Source: Clostridia bacterium
GTDB lineage: Bacteria; Bacillota; Clostridia; Oscillospirales; CAG-382
Reading direction: 5' to 3'
DNA: 10,090 nt
Assembly: GCA_900754535.1 (NCBI GenBank)
Contig: CAAEDF010000208.1
Location: forward strand, 1 to 10,090
The position numbers and the translations under genes were made by a program. Below the pieces are notes generated by a model. It did not search any database, had not been told where the DNA came from, and worked only from the letters and a program-made list of their open reading frames with translations. Below are positions 1-7,166 of the stretch, one piece after another. Every line of letters begins with the position of its first letter. The first letter of the stretch is position 1.

Positions 1-113
1 ACGGAAAAGATCCGCGGGACACCAATATACGCATTGCGCCTACATATCCGTCGGTCGATGAGCTTGAAAAAGCACTTGATCTTCTCGTCTGCTGCATAAA
101 ACTTTCGGTTTGA
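1..113 (+). CDS. PLP-dependent aminotransferase, 3' end only
   Basis: Only the last 36 codons are present, read from base 3 to the TGA at 111-113. The fragment contains G-K-D-P-R-D-T-N-I-R-I-A-P-T-Y-P followed by an amphipathic helix (VDELEKALDLLVCCIKLSV). This is the usual C-terminal ending of the large clostridial aminotransferase family related to MocR-type and aspartate/alanine aminotransferases, cytosolic enzymes that move an amino group using pyridoxal phosphate. In that family the Arg of the N-I-R-I-A-P segment normally contacts the substrate carboxylate. The lysine that binds the cofactor lies upstream, outside the window, so the substrate cannot be judged. No convincing intrinsic terminator follows the stop codon. 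Family assignment is fairly secure from the C-terminal motif; the exact reaction is unknown. Confidence 0.75.
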   Translation, partial: GKDPRDTNIRIAPTYPSVDELEKALDLLVCCIKLSV

Positions 114-209
114 CGGCACAGCGTTTTATTGCTTTGTTTTTCGATCCCAAAAGCCGGTGCTTCAATTTTGGAGCCGTAAAAAAATTAGTGAAAAAGCCCA
201 AAAAAAATA

Positions 210-238
210 TTGAATTCGCTTTTGCGTTGTGCTATAAT
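210..238 (+). promoter_or_regulatory. Extended -10 sigma-A promoter for the exported-protein cluster
   Basis: TTGAAT at 210-215 and a perfect TATAAT at 233-238 are separated by exactly 17 bases, and TGC directly before the -10 box gives the extended -10 TGn motif. Transcription would begin near 245, leaving a 5' leader of roughly 48 bases before the ATG at 293. An A-rich stretch (about 181-208) just upstream could act as an UP element. This is the best promoter in the window and probably serves the three genes up to 5484. Confidence 0.75.
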
Positions 239-292
239 ACCCTATGCTTTGAATGACACGAGTAAATTCAATATAGGAGCTGGTTCGCTTTT

Positions 293-1813
293 ATGAAACG
301 TTCATTCCTGTGTATTCTTATTTGTCTTATGCTGGTTGTCGGAGCACTTGCCTCATGCGCCGATTCGGGCGATGAGCAGTCTTCTTCCGGTTCTCTTTCT
401 CAGTCTGTGTCTGGAAACGGCGGAGAAGGATTTAAATACGACGGGTATTTTAACGGCCAGACCGTGAAGATACTCTGCGTAAATACGGACAGACATTTGT
501 ACGGAGAGCTCCAGTTTGTTCCGAATGACGAACTTACCGGAAACGTTATAAATGACGCCGTAAGCGAGCGCAACAACTACATAGAACAGGAATACGGAAT
601 AGTTATTGAAGTTGAATCGGACGATTATCCCTCGGAGACTATTGCCACATATGCGCTGACAGGCGAATACAAGTATGATCTCGTATGTGAATCGGTTGAT
701 AGGATGGTCACACAGATTCCCAACAACTACTACTGGTCTCTTGACGAGCTTCTGAATCTTGATGACGAGTGGTGGGACACCGAGGCAAATGACATCCTTT
801 CGCTTGACGGAGAAAAGCATTTCTTTGTTGCCGGCGACGCGCTTCTCACAGATGACGACCATATCTATATGACACTGTTCAATAAGGATCTTTATGATAC
901 CAACGCGGACGTAAAAGCACAGTACGGCGATCTTTATGAAATGGTCTATGACGGCGAGTTTACTCTTGATAACTTTTATGAGATATCCCGGGCCGTATCC
1001 GTTGCAGACGAAAACGGCGAGTGGGGAGTAGACGCTACGTTCGGAAATCTTTCCCATTCTTACGGCGCGACCATCCATGTAAACGGAGCCGGAATGGGCA
1101 TGGTGGAACGTGACGGACAGGGAGGACTTACGGTTACCGTTGCATCGGAACGCGGTATAGATGTTTTTCAAAAAGTATATGATCTGATGTCTGACAAACA
1201 CGTTACTCAGCGCGCGGAGCTTATAATAGGCAAAGGTCCCGTGGCTCCGAGCACCTACGGCTTTGCCGAGCTTGAAAGCATGTTTGTTCGCGGCAAGGGA
1301 TTGTTCTACAGCACTACGGTTTCGTCTATATCCATACTCAAAAACTCGACGGAAGATCGGGGATTTGAATTCGGCGTTCTCCCGACCCCGAAGTACGATT
1401 CCGAACAGGAAAATTATTATTGCGCAGTCAACCGTTATCAGTCAAGCGTGCTGGGAATACCTTCAACAAATACCGAAAATCTTGAGGCTACGGCGTTTCT
1501 CATGAACGCCCTCGGATATTATAACACGCACCCCAATTCCGGTAAATCCGTTAACGACGCATATTTTGAAACGACTCTTAAGCTTCAGGCCACGGATACG
1601 GATGAAGACGCAAAGATGCTTGATCTTATATTTGACAGCAAGTTTTACGATCTCGGCTCGATTTTTACATGGGGCAATCTTATAGGACTTTACGGCTCTG
1701 TGATAAACAATGATGCAAACAATACGCTTGTATCTTCATGGGAGGCAATGGAATCACAGGTGAATACCGCGCTTCAGGAAACCGTTGATCAGTATAAAAA
1801 CAGTCTCACGTAA
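293..1813 (+). CDS. Extracellular solute-binding lipoprotein (ABC transporter family 1-like)
   Basis: This 506-residue protein is probably the surface-anchored binding component of an ABC importer, most likely for a sugar or oligosaccharide. Residues 1-21 form a signal peptide (MKRS, then a hydrophobic core) ending in the lipobox L-A-S-C, so Cys22 should be lipidated. A Ser/Gly-rich linker (about 23-46) follows. The mature part shows family 1 solute-binding features: NDAVSERNNYIEQEYGI (about 88-104), where the segment after the first strand names the paired helix, and LFNKDLYD (about 196-203), close to the common Y-F-N-K-x-L-F/Y motif. An AGGAG at 275-279 precedes the ATG by 13 bases, longer than ideal, but no better start exists. 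It is the first gene after the 210-238 promoter, and the next gene begins 15 bases after its stop. No permease or ATPase gene is in the window, so it may work with components encoded elsewhere or act mainly as a surface glycan binder. The ligand cannot be predicted. Confidence 0.8.
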   Translation: MKRSFLCILICLMLVVGALASCADSGDEQSSSGSLSQSVSGNGGEGFKYDGYFNGQTVKILCVNTDRHLYGELQFVPNDELTGNVINDAVSERNNYIEQEYGIVIEVESDDYPSETIATYALTGEYKYDLVCESVDRMVTQIPNNYYWSLDELLNLDDEWWDTEANDILSLDGEKHFFVAGDALLTDDDHIYMTLFNKDLYDTNADVKAQYGDLYEMVYDGEFTLDNFYEISRAVSVADENGEWGVDATFGNLSHSYGATIHVNGAGMGMVERDGQGGLTVTVASERGIDVFQKVYDLMSDKHVTQRAELIIGKGPVAPSTYGFAELESMFVRGKGLFYSTTVSSISILKNSTEDRGFEFGVLPTPKYDSEQENYYCAVNRYQSSVLGIPSTNTENLEATAFLMNALGYYNTHPNSGKSVNDAYFETTLKLQATDTDEDAKMLDLIFDSKFYDLGSIFTWGNLIGLYGSVINNDANNTLVSSWEAMESQVNTALQETVDQYKNSLT

Positions 1814-1828
1814 AGGATTTTATGCAAG

Positions 1829-4177
1829 ATGACAAAACGTATTCTTTTAATTTTATTCTGCATTGCTTTTACCATACTGTCCTTTCCGATCACCGGGTAT
1901 GCTGCTGATGTCAATCTTGCCCTCGGCAAGAGCTATACGGTATCATCAGAAGCTGCTATAGAAAACGGCTTTCCGAACCTTGTTCCGGAGGACTCCGGTC
2001 AGCTCACGGACGGTCTTACCGCCGAAAGCTCCGCAAGCGATCTGAATTGGATGATCCTCTACAGGGGAATATTCCACGATATCGTCATTGACCTCGGAGC
2101 CGAAAAAGCCGTTTCCGGCTATTCTGTCGGGCAGCTTTCGCTTGCAGGCGCCGGAATACAGCTTTCGAGATATGTTGAGTTTTCGGTCTCTTTGGACGGA
2201 AACGAATATTTTCTCATAAACCGGCTTGAAAAGGACGGCTTTAACCTGTCATCCGGCAACGGAAGAAAAGTGTTGAAGTATGACGGTGACGAATGCTATA
2301 GGGCAAGATATGTCAAGATACGTTTTTCCACCGATGTCTTCTGCTATGTTGACGAAATTGAAATCTACGGGTCAGACTGTGACGGATCGGAACAGACAGC
2401 GCAAAACAAGCAGGAGATAGCATATACCAATGCCTTTGTGCCAAATAATGTCGAAGCTTTAGGCGGCACCTCAAACTCCGTTTTGATATATAACTCCGAA
2501 TATTACAACGGCGGGGTCTCGGATGTCGGAAAGAACACATACGATGAACTTCTTCCGTATATTGCATACGTAGACAGCCAAAAAAACATAAAGGACACAA
2601 TGTTTGATTCTGCGCTTTTCCTTCCGCTCAATCCGGGTACTGACGGAGAATATTCGCTTTCTCGCCAAACCGGATGGCTCCGCTATCTTGAAAACACTAT
2701 CGGAAGTGAGGAGGATATAAATCTTACGGCACTTGACAGGCTTGTGGGAGATGTAAAAAGCGCTTTGGCTCTTGATTCCGAATATCGCTTTCCCGTTATT
2801 ATGACAGTACCTTTCAACGGTCCGTCGTCTTCCGTGTTCGGTACTGTTGACGACAAAACCATTGCGCTCAGTTCGCTGGACAGTATCAATGCCGCCGTCG
2901 AATGGTTTGTAGACGAGTCAATTGATGCATTTTCTTCAGCGGGATTTGAAAATCTTACGCTTGTTGGATTTTACTGGTACTCAGAGCTCATCCATTATTC
3001 GAGCGCTGATTTTGCGGAGGAAATGGTAATCAATTTCAACGATTATGTTCATTCCAAGGATCTGGGTACGATATGGATACCGTATTACTGCGCACCCGGA
3101 ATGGAGCGGGCACAGGCACTTGGCTTTGATGTTGCCTGCGTTCAAAACGGGTATGCTTTTCCAAATGATAAAACCAGCCAGACGGGTGAGCAAAAGCCCG
3201 GAGTCATAGACGACTCGCTTGATATTGCGTATAAGTACGGCATGGGTGCCGAAATAGAAATCCAGCTTGTTTCGGATTTTTATGAAAGGTACTGTGAGTA
3301 TATTTCCGCAAACTATTCTGCGGGGATAATGGCCAACAGCTATACCGCGTTTTATCAGGGCGGAGGTCCCGGAGCTTTTTACACCTGTGCATACGGCGGA
3401 TATCAGCAAAGAGAGATTTACGATATCACATATAAATACATAAAGGGCTCTTATATGGAGTATGCCCCGGTCATAAAGCAGAAAGGATCCTTGTATTTTC
3501 AGAAAAACTCCACCAAAAACAGCGCTACGCTTGATATTTCCGATGAGGATACTCTTAAAACCGCGCTCAGCATTTCTTATCTGGAAGAGCCAAAGCACGG
3601 CAGGCTTTCAATTGATGCGGACGGATATTTTATATATGTTCCCGATGAAGGCTATGTCGGGGACGACAGCTTTGTCATAGAAGTCGCCGACGGACGCCAC
3701 AGCTCCGGAAAAGTCACAATCCCCATCAAAGTGGTGGAAACTCTGATGATACTTAATAAGCCCACAAGTGATCTTACCGGAAGTAAGATGATAAGGTTTG
3801 CAGAGGGTCAGTCCACAAACACCGTCGGAGATTCTATATACGAAGTTGCAATAAGCGCAGAAGGGAAAGTCATATCTGCAGCGTATGCCGCCAACACCTC
3901 AATACCCGAAGGCGGTTATGTTATTGCTGCTGTCGGAAACGATAAAATCGAATGGCTTGTGCAGAATGCCGTTATCGGACGCACGGCGATCTATGACCCG
4001 GTTACCAATTCGCTTGTATTTATAAATGATTCCGACGCCCAAACCTCAGACACGGAAAGCGCCTTTTCCGTTTCTGCTACGGTTGTAATATGCCTGGCGG
4101 CGTTGTTGGCTGTTGCCGCTGTGGCGTTTACAATATATTATTTGAAAAAAAGACAGAAAAGGAGCCGGAAATCATGA
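1829..4177 (+). CDS. Surface-anchored discoidin/DUF4855/Ig-like protein, putative glycoside hydrolase
   Basis: This 782-residue multidomain protein has a signal peptide (1-26, ending GYAA before Asp27). A discoidin or F5/8 type C-like beta-sandwich (about 27-183) contains NLALGKSYTVSS, D-I-V-I-D-L-G and A-R-Y-V-K-I-R-F, usual marks of that fold. Residues about 215-545 resemble DUF4855, with the G-F-Y-W-Y-S-E segment at 380-386 and G-A-E-I-E at 473-477. A cadherin/Ig-like module (about 555-637) has YVPDEGYVGDDSF and a closing beta strand. A small module (about 650-735) with SIPEGGYVIA (691-700) comes next, then a C-terminal membrane helix (about 750-771) with a basic tail KKRQKRSRKS. The protein should face outward, anchored by its C-terminus. 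DUF4855 has no established activity that I know of; the TIM-barrel look and the paired Glu candidates (E386, E475/E477) make hydrolysis of a glycan an inference. AAAGGA at 1812-1817 lies 11 bases before the ATG. The stop overlaps the next start. Confidence 0.72.
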   Translation: MTKRILLILFCIAFTILSFPITGYAADVNLALGKSYTVSSEAAIENGFPNLVPEDSGQLTDGLTAESSASDLNWMILYRGIFHDIVIDLGAEKAVSGYSVGQLSLAGAGIQLSRYVEFSVSLDGNEYFLINRLEKDGFNLSSGNGRKVLKYDGDECYRARYVKIRFSTDVFCYVDEIEIYGSDCDGSEQTAQNKQEIAYTNAFVPNNVEALGGTSNSVLIYNSEYYNGGVSDVGKNTYDELLPYIAYVDSQKNIKDTMFDSALFLPLNPGTDGEYSLSRQTGWLRYLENTIGSEEDINLTALDRLVGDVKSALALDSEYRFPVIMTVPFNGPSSSVFGTVDDKTIALSSLDSINAAVEWFVDESIDAFSSAGFENLTLVGFYWYSELIHYSSADFAEEMVINFNDYVHSKDLGTIWIPYYCAPGMERAQALGFDVACVQNGYAFPNDKTSQTGEQKPGVIDDSLDIAYKYGMGAEIEIQLVSDFYERYCEYISANYSAGIMANSYTAFYQGGGPGAFYTCAYGGYQQREIYDITYKYIKGSYMEYAPVIKQKGSLYFQKNSTKNSATLDISDEDTLKTALSISYLEEPKHGRLSIDADGYFIYVPDEGYVGDDSFVIEVADGRHSSGKVTIPIKVVETLMILNKPTSDLTGSKMIRFAEGQSTNTVGDSIYEVAISAEGKVISAAYAANTSIPEGGYVIAAVGNDKIEWLVQNAVIGRTAIYDPVTNSLVFINDSDAQTSDTESAFSVSATVVICLAALLAVAAVAFTIYYLKKRQKRSRKS
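4157..4164 (+). promoter_or_regulatory. Ribosome binding site that fixes the start of the CBM9 lipoprotein
   Basis: AAAAGGAG lies 9 bases before the ATG at 4174, inside the last codons of the preceding gene. It selects this ATG over the in-frame upstream ATG at 4090, and the protein then begins with a clean lipoprotein signal peptide. The ATGA at 4174-4177 suggests translational coupling with the upstream gene. Confidence 0.85.
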
Positions 4178-5484
4178 AAAAGATTGTTGCACTTCTGCTT
4201 GCTGCAATGATGCTTTTTGCTCTTGTTGCGTGTGATCCCACAACAGACGAAAGCAGCAGCCCCGCAGGCACGTCCAACACATCGTCTACCGCAAGTGCAG
4301 ATGATGAAAGCAGCAAACCCGAGGAATCCTCTGTTCCGGATGAGTCCGATACTTCCGACGACACAAGCCAGCCGGAGGAGGATCCGCTTCCCGAATACCT
4401 TTCCAATTTCGTTTCTTTCGCAAATGCTCTCAGCGTTGGTTTAAGAGCAACCGACTCCACCTCCGTTAGACTTACCAAAATCAATGGAGCCCCTGTCGAG
4501 GGTGACATAGTTCTCTTTACGAAGGCTTACGGCGATACTATTGAGGCGGACGGCGAGACATATGAAGACTTTGAAATTGTCGTTTTTGAATATCAGCATG
4601 ATAAGTTTACATATGTCAGAACCGCAGATATAGCGGTTGGCGAGGACGATTCCAAGGCCACTACTGCTATTCCCGAGGACGGATTTGTCCTTGCGGTCTC
4701 TGCGCTTCAGGAACAGGCAATAGCCAATCTTAAGAACTATTCCGCAGACAGCGTTGTACATGTACACGGCGTTCAGATTGCCGATGTCGGATTTACCGTT
4801 CAGAAAATCGATACCGCTCCCACAATTGACGGTTCCGTTTCCGAGGATGAATGGGGTGCTCCCATATTTGTGGTTGATGAGAAAAATGAGCTTTGGGCAT
4901 ACTCCAAGTTTAAAGTAAACGAATACTACGCTACTGCGGATGTATATGCAAGATGCGATGACGAGAATCTTTATTTTGCAGTAGTTGTTGAATCTCCTTA
5001 TCATTATTGCCCGCTTACGGCTGATAATCCAACAGGCATGTGGGAATACGAATGCATCCAGGTGAACGTTGTTGATCAGAGCCCGCTCAGCGACTATATG
5101 CTCGAGCACTTTAACCGCGAAACAGATAAGACCGCAGAAACCGAAGGCCATGTAAGACAGTACGGCTTTGCGGTAAGCAGCGATACGGGAGAAACTCTTT
5201 CTACCGTTTTTGTAGGCACTTCCACTGAGTTTACGGGCGAAGCTTGCGTTACCCGCGACAGCGAGAATACTCTTACGACTTATGAGGTTGCCATTCCGTG
5301 GTCGGAGATAGGCGTTGAGTCTACCGAGTCCGGCACTCAGTTCGGTCTTTCTTTCTCTATCAACTCTACAAACGAGGAAGACAATGCTAAAGGTACATGG
5401 AAGAACATCGTTCTCCGTGACGGCGGCGGAATCATCAACCGCAACGACTGGTCCAAGATCCCCGTTGCGACAATAGAGAGCTGA
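4174..5484 (+). CDS. CBM9-like carbohydrate-binding lipoprotein
   Basis: The product is 436 residues when started at 4174. Residues 1-20 form a lipoprotein signal peptide (MKKIVALLLAAMM core) with lipobox L-V-A-C, Cys20 being the anchor. Residues about 21-72 are a Ser/Thr/Asp/Glu/Pro linker. A first module (about 76-200) contains INGAPVEGD, an LFTKAYGDT strand (114-122) and AIPEDGFVLAV (165-175), resembling the segment in the upstream protein at its residues 650-735. The C-terminal domain (about 207-436) looks like a family 9 carbohydrate-binding module: TAPTIDGSVSEDEWG (214-228), CDDENLYFAV (261-270), and YEVAIPWSEIG (370-380) are the typical markers. Such domains bind sugars, often reducing ends of xylans or similar chains, though family members outside true CBM9 bind other ligands. 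No catalytic domain is seen. It shares an ATGA overlap with the DUF4855 gene and is likely co-expressed as a surface-binding partner. A hairpin follows 20 bases after its stop. Confidence 0.78.
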   Translation: MKKIVALLLAAMMLFALVACDPTTDESSSPAGTSNTSSTASADDESSKPEESSVPDESDTSDDTSQPEEDPLPEYLSNFVSFANALSVGLRATDSTSVRLTKINGAPVEGDIVLFTKAYGDTIEADGETYEDFEIVVFEYQHDKFTYVRTADIAVGEDDSKATTAIPEDGFVLAVSALQEQAIANLKNYSADSVVHVHGVQIADVGFTVQKIDTAPTIDGSVSEDEWGAPIFVVDEKNELWAYSKFKVNEYYATADVYARCDDENLYFAVVVESPYHYCPLTADNPTGMWEYECIQVNVVDQSPLSDYMLEHFNRETDKTAETEGHVRQYGFAVSSDTGETLSTVFVGTSTEFTGEACVTRDSENTLTTYEVAIPWSEIGVESTESGTQFGLSFSINSTNEEDNAKGTWKNIVLRDGGGIINRNDWSKIPVATIES

Positions 5485-5503
5485 AACACGCTTAAAAGCA
5501 ATG

Positions 5504-5533
5504 ATGCAATGGGGGAGCGATCCCCCATTGCAT
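5504..5533 (+). terminator. Strong hairpin at the end of the exported-protein cluster
   Basis: The arms at 5504-5516 and 5521-5533 pair perfectly over 13 bases around a GCGA tetraloop, which fits the GNRA class. The downstream bases are only TTTATAAAAA, so the U-tract needed for efficient intrinsic termination is weak. It may partly terminate the transcript, or stabilise the 3' end of the upstream mRNA. Position just after the last gene of the cluster supports the terminator-like role. Confidence 0.6.
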
Positions 5534-5583
5534 TTATAAAAAACTCATAAGGTCATTGACATTTTGAGAAAGGAATTTATAAA

Positions 5584-6450
5584 ATGAAAATAGGTGTCAG
5601 CCTTTACAGTTTCCACGCCTATGCAAACGAGGATAATCTCGGCATGAAGGGCTGTATAGCAAAGGCAAAAGAGATCGGGTGCGAGGGTGTGGATTTTATC
5701 GAAACCCAGCATGATTCACAGGAAGCATATATAGAGCATGCGCGTGATATCGGCAGTTACTGCAAGGAGGTCGGCATTGAGCCTGTTTGCTTCTGTGTCG
5801 GCAGCGATTTTCTTAACGGCAGCGGCGGAGATACGGACGCCGAGATAAAAAGAGTGAAAGGCAGAGTTGATATTGCCGCAGCGTACGGATGCGCCTTAAT
5901 GCGTCATGACGCCACACCCGGATATCCCAACGATAAAAAATACGGCCGCAGCTTTGACGACGTCCTTCCCATTCTTGCGCGGGCATATCGTGAAGTAACG
6001 GAATATGCCACGTCCAAAGGAGTTAAGACCTGTATTGAGAATCACGGGTTCTTTGCGCAGGACGCAGAGCGCGTGGAAAAACTTATCAATGCGGTCGGCC
6101 ATCCCAATTTCGGCGCGCTTGTGGATATCGGAAACTTCTCCTGCGCCGATCAGGATTCTCCGAGAGCGGTGGGGATAATGGCTCCTTATGCATTCCATGC
6201 ACACGCAAAGGATTTTCACAAGAAAAGCGGCAGTCTTGATAACCCGGGCGAAGGCTGGTTCCAGTCAAGGGGCTGCAATTATCTTCGCGGTGCGATAATA
6301 GGTCACGGAGACATACCGATTCGCCAGTGCATAAACGCGCTCAAGAGAGGCGGATATGACGGATATCTTATGATTGAATTTGAGGGTATGGAAGATCCTA
6401 TCCGCGGCATAACCGTCGGATATAACAATCTCAAACGCTTTTTGGGTTAA
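5584..6450 (+). CDS. Sugar phosphate isomerase/epimerase-like TIM barrel protein
   Basis: This 288-residue cytosolic protein belongs to the xylose isomerase-like/AP endonuclease 2 TIM-barrel superfamily. MKIGVSLYSF begins at the first strand, and the C-terminal Y-L-M-I-E-F-E-G segment marks the last strand. Likely metal-binding or catalytic positions are E152 (C-I-E-N-H-G), D181 (V-D-I-G-N-F), H205/H207 (HAHAKD), and E265 or E267 (IEFE); HGD at 241-243 is also typical. Members isomerise or epimerise free sugars, sugar acids, inositols or hydroxypyruvate-type compounds, and the substrate cannot be told here. Length is normal for the family. AGAAAGGA at 5567-5574 sits 9 bases before ATG. It follows the surface-protein cluster by 99 bases across a hairpin and could process a product of sugar uptake, which is inference only. 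A close alternative is a dehydratase-like or endonuclease IV relative, but the residue pattern favours the sugar enzyme group. Confidence 0.85.
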   Translation: MKIGVSLYSFHAYANEDNLGMKGCIAKAKEIGCEGVDFIETQHDSQEAYIEHARDIGSYCKEVGIEPVCFCVGSDFLNGSGGDTDAEIKRVKGRVDIAAAYGCALMRHDATPGYPNDKKYGRSFDDVLPILARAYREVTEYATSKGVKTCIENHGFFAQDAERVEKLINAVGHPNFGALVDIGNFSCADQDSPRAVGIMAPYAFHAHAKDFHKKSGSLDNPGEGWFQSRGCNYLRGAIIGHGDIPIRQCINALKRGGYDGYLMIEFEGMEDPIRGITVGYNNLKRFLG

Positions 6451-6458
6451 AAAACACA

Positions 6459-6488
6459 GGCGGGAGCCAGAAATGTCCGGCTCCCGCC
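6459..6488 (-). terminator. GC-rich hairpin whose U-tract lies on the minus strand
   Basis: Arms at 6459-6468 (GGCGGGAGCC) and 6479-6488 pair perfectly over 10 bases with a 10-base loop. On the plus strand no U-run follows. Read on the minus strand, four bases after the stem comes a run of six U (complement of 6449-6454), the form of an intrinsic terminator facing left. No minus-strand gene to its right is convincing, so its role is uncertain; it could stop antisense transcription into the isomerase gene, or act as plus-strand mRNA structure. Confidence 0.45.
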
Positions 6489-6500
6489 GGCAGTTAAACT

Positions 6501-6507
6501 GGGAAAG
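6501..6507 (+). promoter_or_regulatory. Weak ribosome binding site choosing ATG 6513
   Basis: GGGAAAG here lies about 5-8 bases before the ATG at 6513. The in-frame GTG at 6507 would leave only two or so bases after the GGGA and is therefore the poorer start. The two options differ by just two residues. Confidence 0.5.
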
Positions 6508-6512
6508 TGAGC

Positions 6513-7148
6513 ATGAACGCAGTACAGGAAAAGAAAAAAATAAAAAAGCTGTTTAAAATCATAATTATTGTTTTTGCAGCCGTTCTGCTTCTTCTTTTTG
6601 CGCTTATCGGGGTGTATAATCTCATATCGGGGAAAGTTGACACACACGGAGACGTCAGCGGGATAGTCTTTGCACCTGCCGACTATGATCTCAATATTTT
6701 TGAAAACGAGATATACATGAGCAAGGAAAGGGACATATATTATTCGGAGTATGGCAGCGGAGAGCTTATTGATGACGGCAACTATGAGATTCACGGAGAC
6801 GCGGCTGTTTTTTTCAAAAACTATTTTGATTGTGTAATAAACGGCAGATATGAGGAATATCCGGATTTTTTTACGGATTCTTTTTTTCAGAAGCACACGA
6901 TTCCCGAAAAATTTACCATGCAGATGATATATGATATAAAAGTTAATCTGCACGACAGGCAATACACGGAAACAGACGGCGTTACGAATATGATTTCGTA
7001 TTTTGTTGTAGACTACAAAATAATGAATAACAACGGGACCTTCAGAGGAGACGTCGAAAGCGATACGGTGCGGTCGTTGTTCTTTGTTCTGTCCACCGTT
7101 GAGGGAGTTACAAAAATAAGTGCGCTTAATTACGTAAACTACTCATAG
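6513..7148 (+). CDS. Small membrane-anchored protein of unknown function
   Basis: I do not recognise this gene. Started at ATG 6513, it encodes 211 residues. A basic cytoplasmic N-terminus (EKKKIKKLFK) leads into a single strongly hydrophobic helix (about residues 16-38), with no lipobox and no clear cleavage site, so it is likely a signal-anchored protein with the rest outside the cell. The outer part is rich in aromatic and acidic residues. It includes a stretch resembling a small alpha-plus-beta sheet protein (F-F-K-N-Y-F-D-C-V-I-N-G-R-Y, then four predicted strands to the C-terminus), which might be NTF2-like; this is a guess from composition and order only. It lies 62 bases after the isomerase stop and 18 bases before cysE, so it is probably co-transcribed with cysE, though no functional link is known. 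Confidence 0.72.
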   Translation: MNAVQEKKKIKKLFKIIIIVFAAVLLLLFALIGVYNLISGKVDTHGDVSGIVFAPADYDLNIFENEIYMSKERDIYYSEYGSGELIDDGNYEIHGDAAVFFKNYFDCVINGRYEEYPDFFTDSFFQKHTIPEKFTMQMIYDIKVNLHDRQYTETDGVTNMISYFVVDYKIMNNNGTFRGDVESDTVRSLFFVLSTVEGVTKISALNYVNYS

Positions 7149-7166
7149 AAAGGCGAATTACGAACA

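Noticed and set aside
147..177. Possible hairpin downstream of the aminotransferase gene
   Set aside because: The stem has a bulge and a wobble pair and is followed by A-rich rather than U-rich sequence, so it does not qualify as a terminator.
353..1201. Minus-strand open frame of 282 codons opposite the solute-binding protein
   Set aside because: No ribosome binding site, no recognisable domain, and it lies fully inside a well-supported lipoprotein gene; a shadow frame.
2981..3598. Minus-strand open frame of 205 codons opposite the DUF4855 gene
   Set aside because: No family features and entirely antisense to a well-supported gene.
4090..4176. Upstream ATG extending the CBM9 protein by 28 residues
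   Set aside because: It would bury the lipoprotein signal peptide, and the AAAAGGAG lies correctly in front of ATG 4174.
4441..5151. Minus-strand open frame of 236 codons opposite the CBM9 lipoprotein
   Set aside because: Its composition is unlike a real protein and the plus-strand gene has signal peptide, domains and a binding site.
5556..5583. Perfect TTGACA with TATAAA 16 bases later, in front of the isomerase gene
   Set aside because: Transcription would begin near 5590, after the ATG at 5584, so it could not serve this start; the A/T run before the ATG makes it a probable chance match.
6447..6962. Minus-strand open frame of 171 codons that would sit in front of the leftward-facing hairpin
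   Set aside because: Tempting because of the hairpin orientation, but its sequence is low-complexity Lys/Ile/Phe-rich and antisense to the membrane-protein gene, without a recognisable domain.
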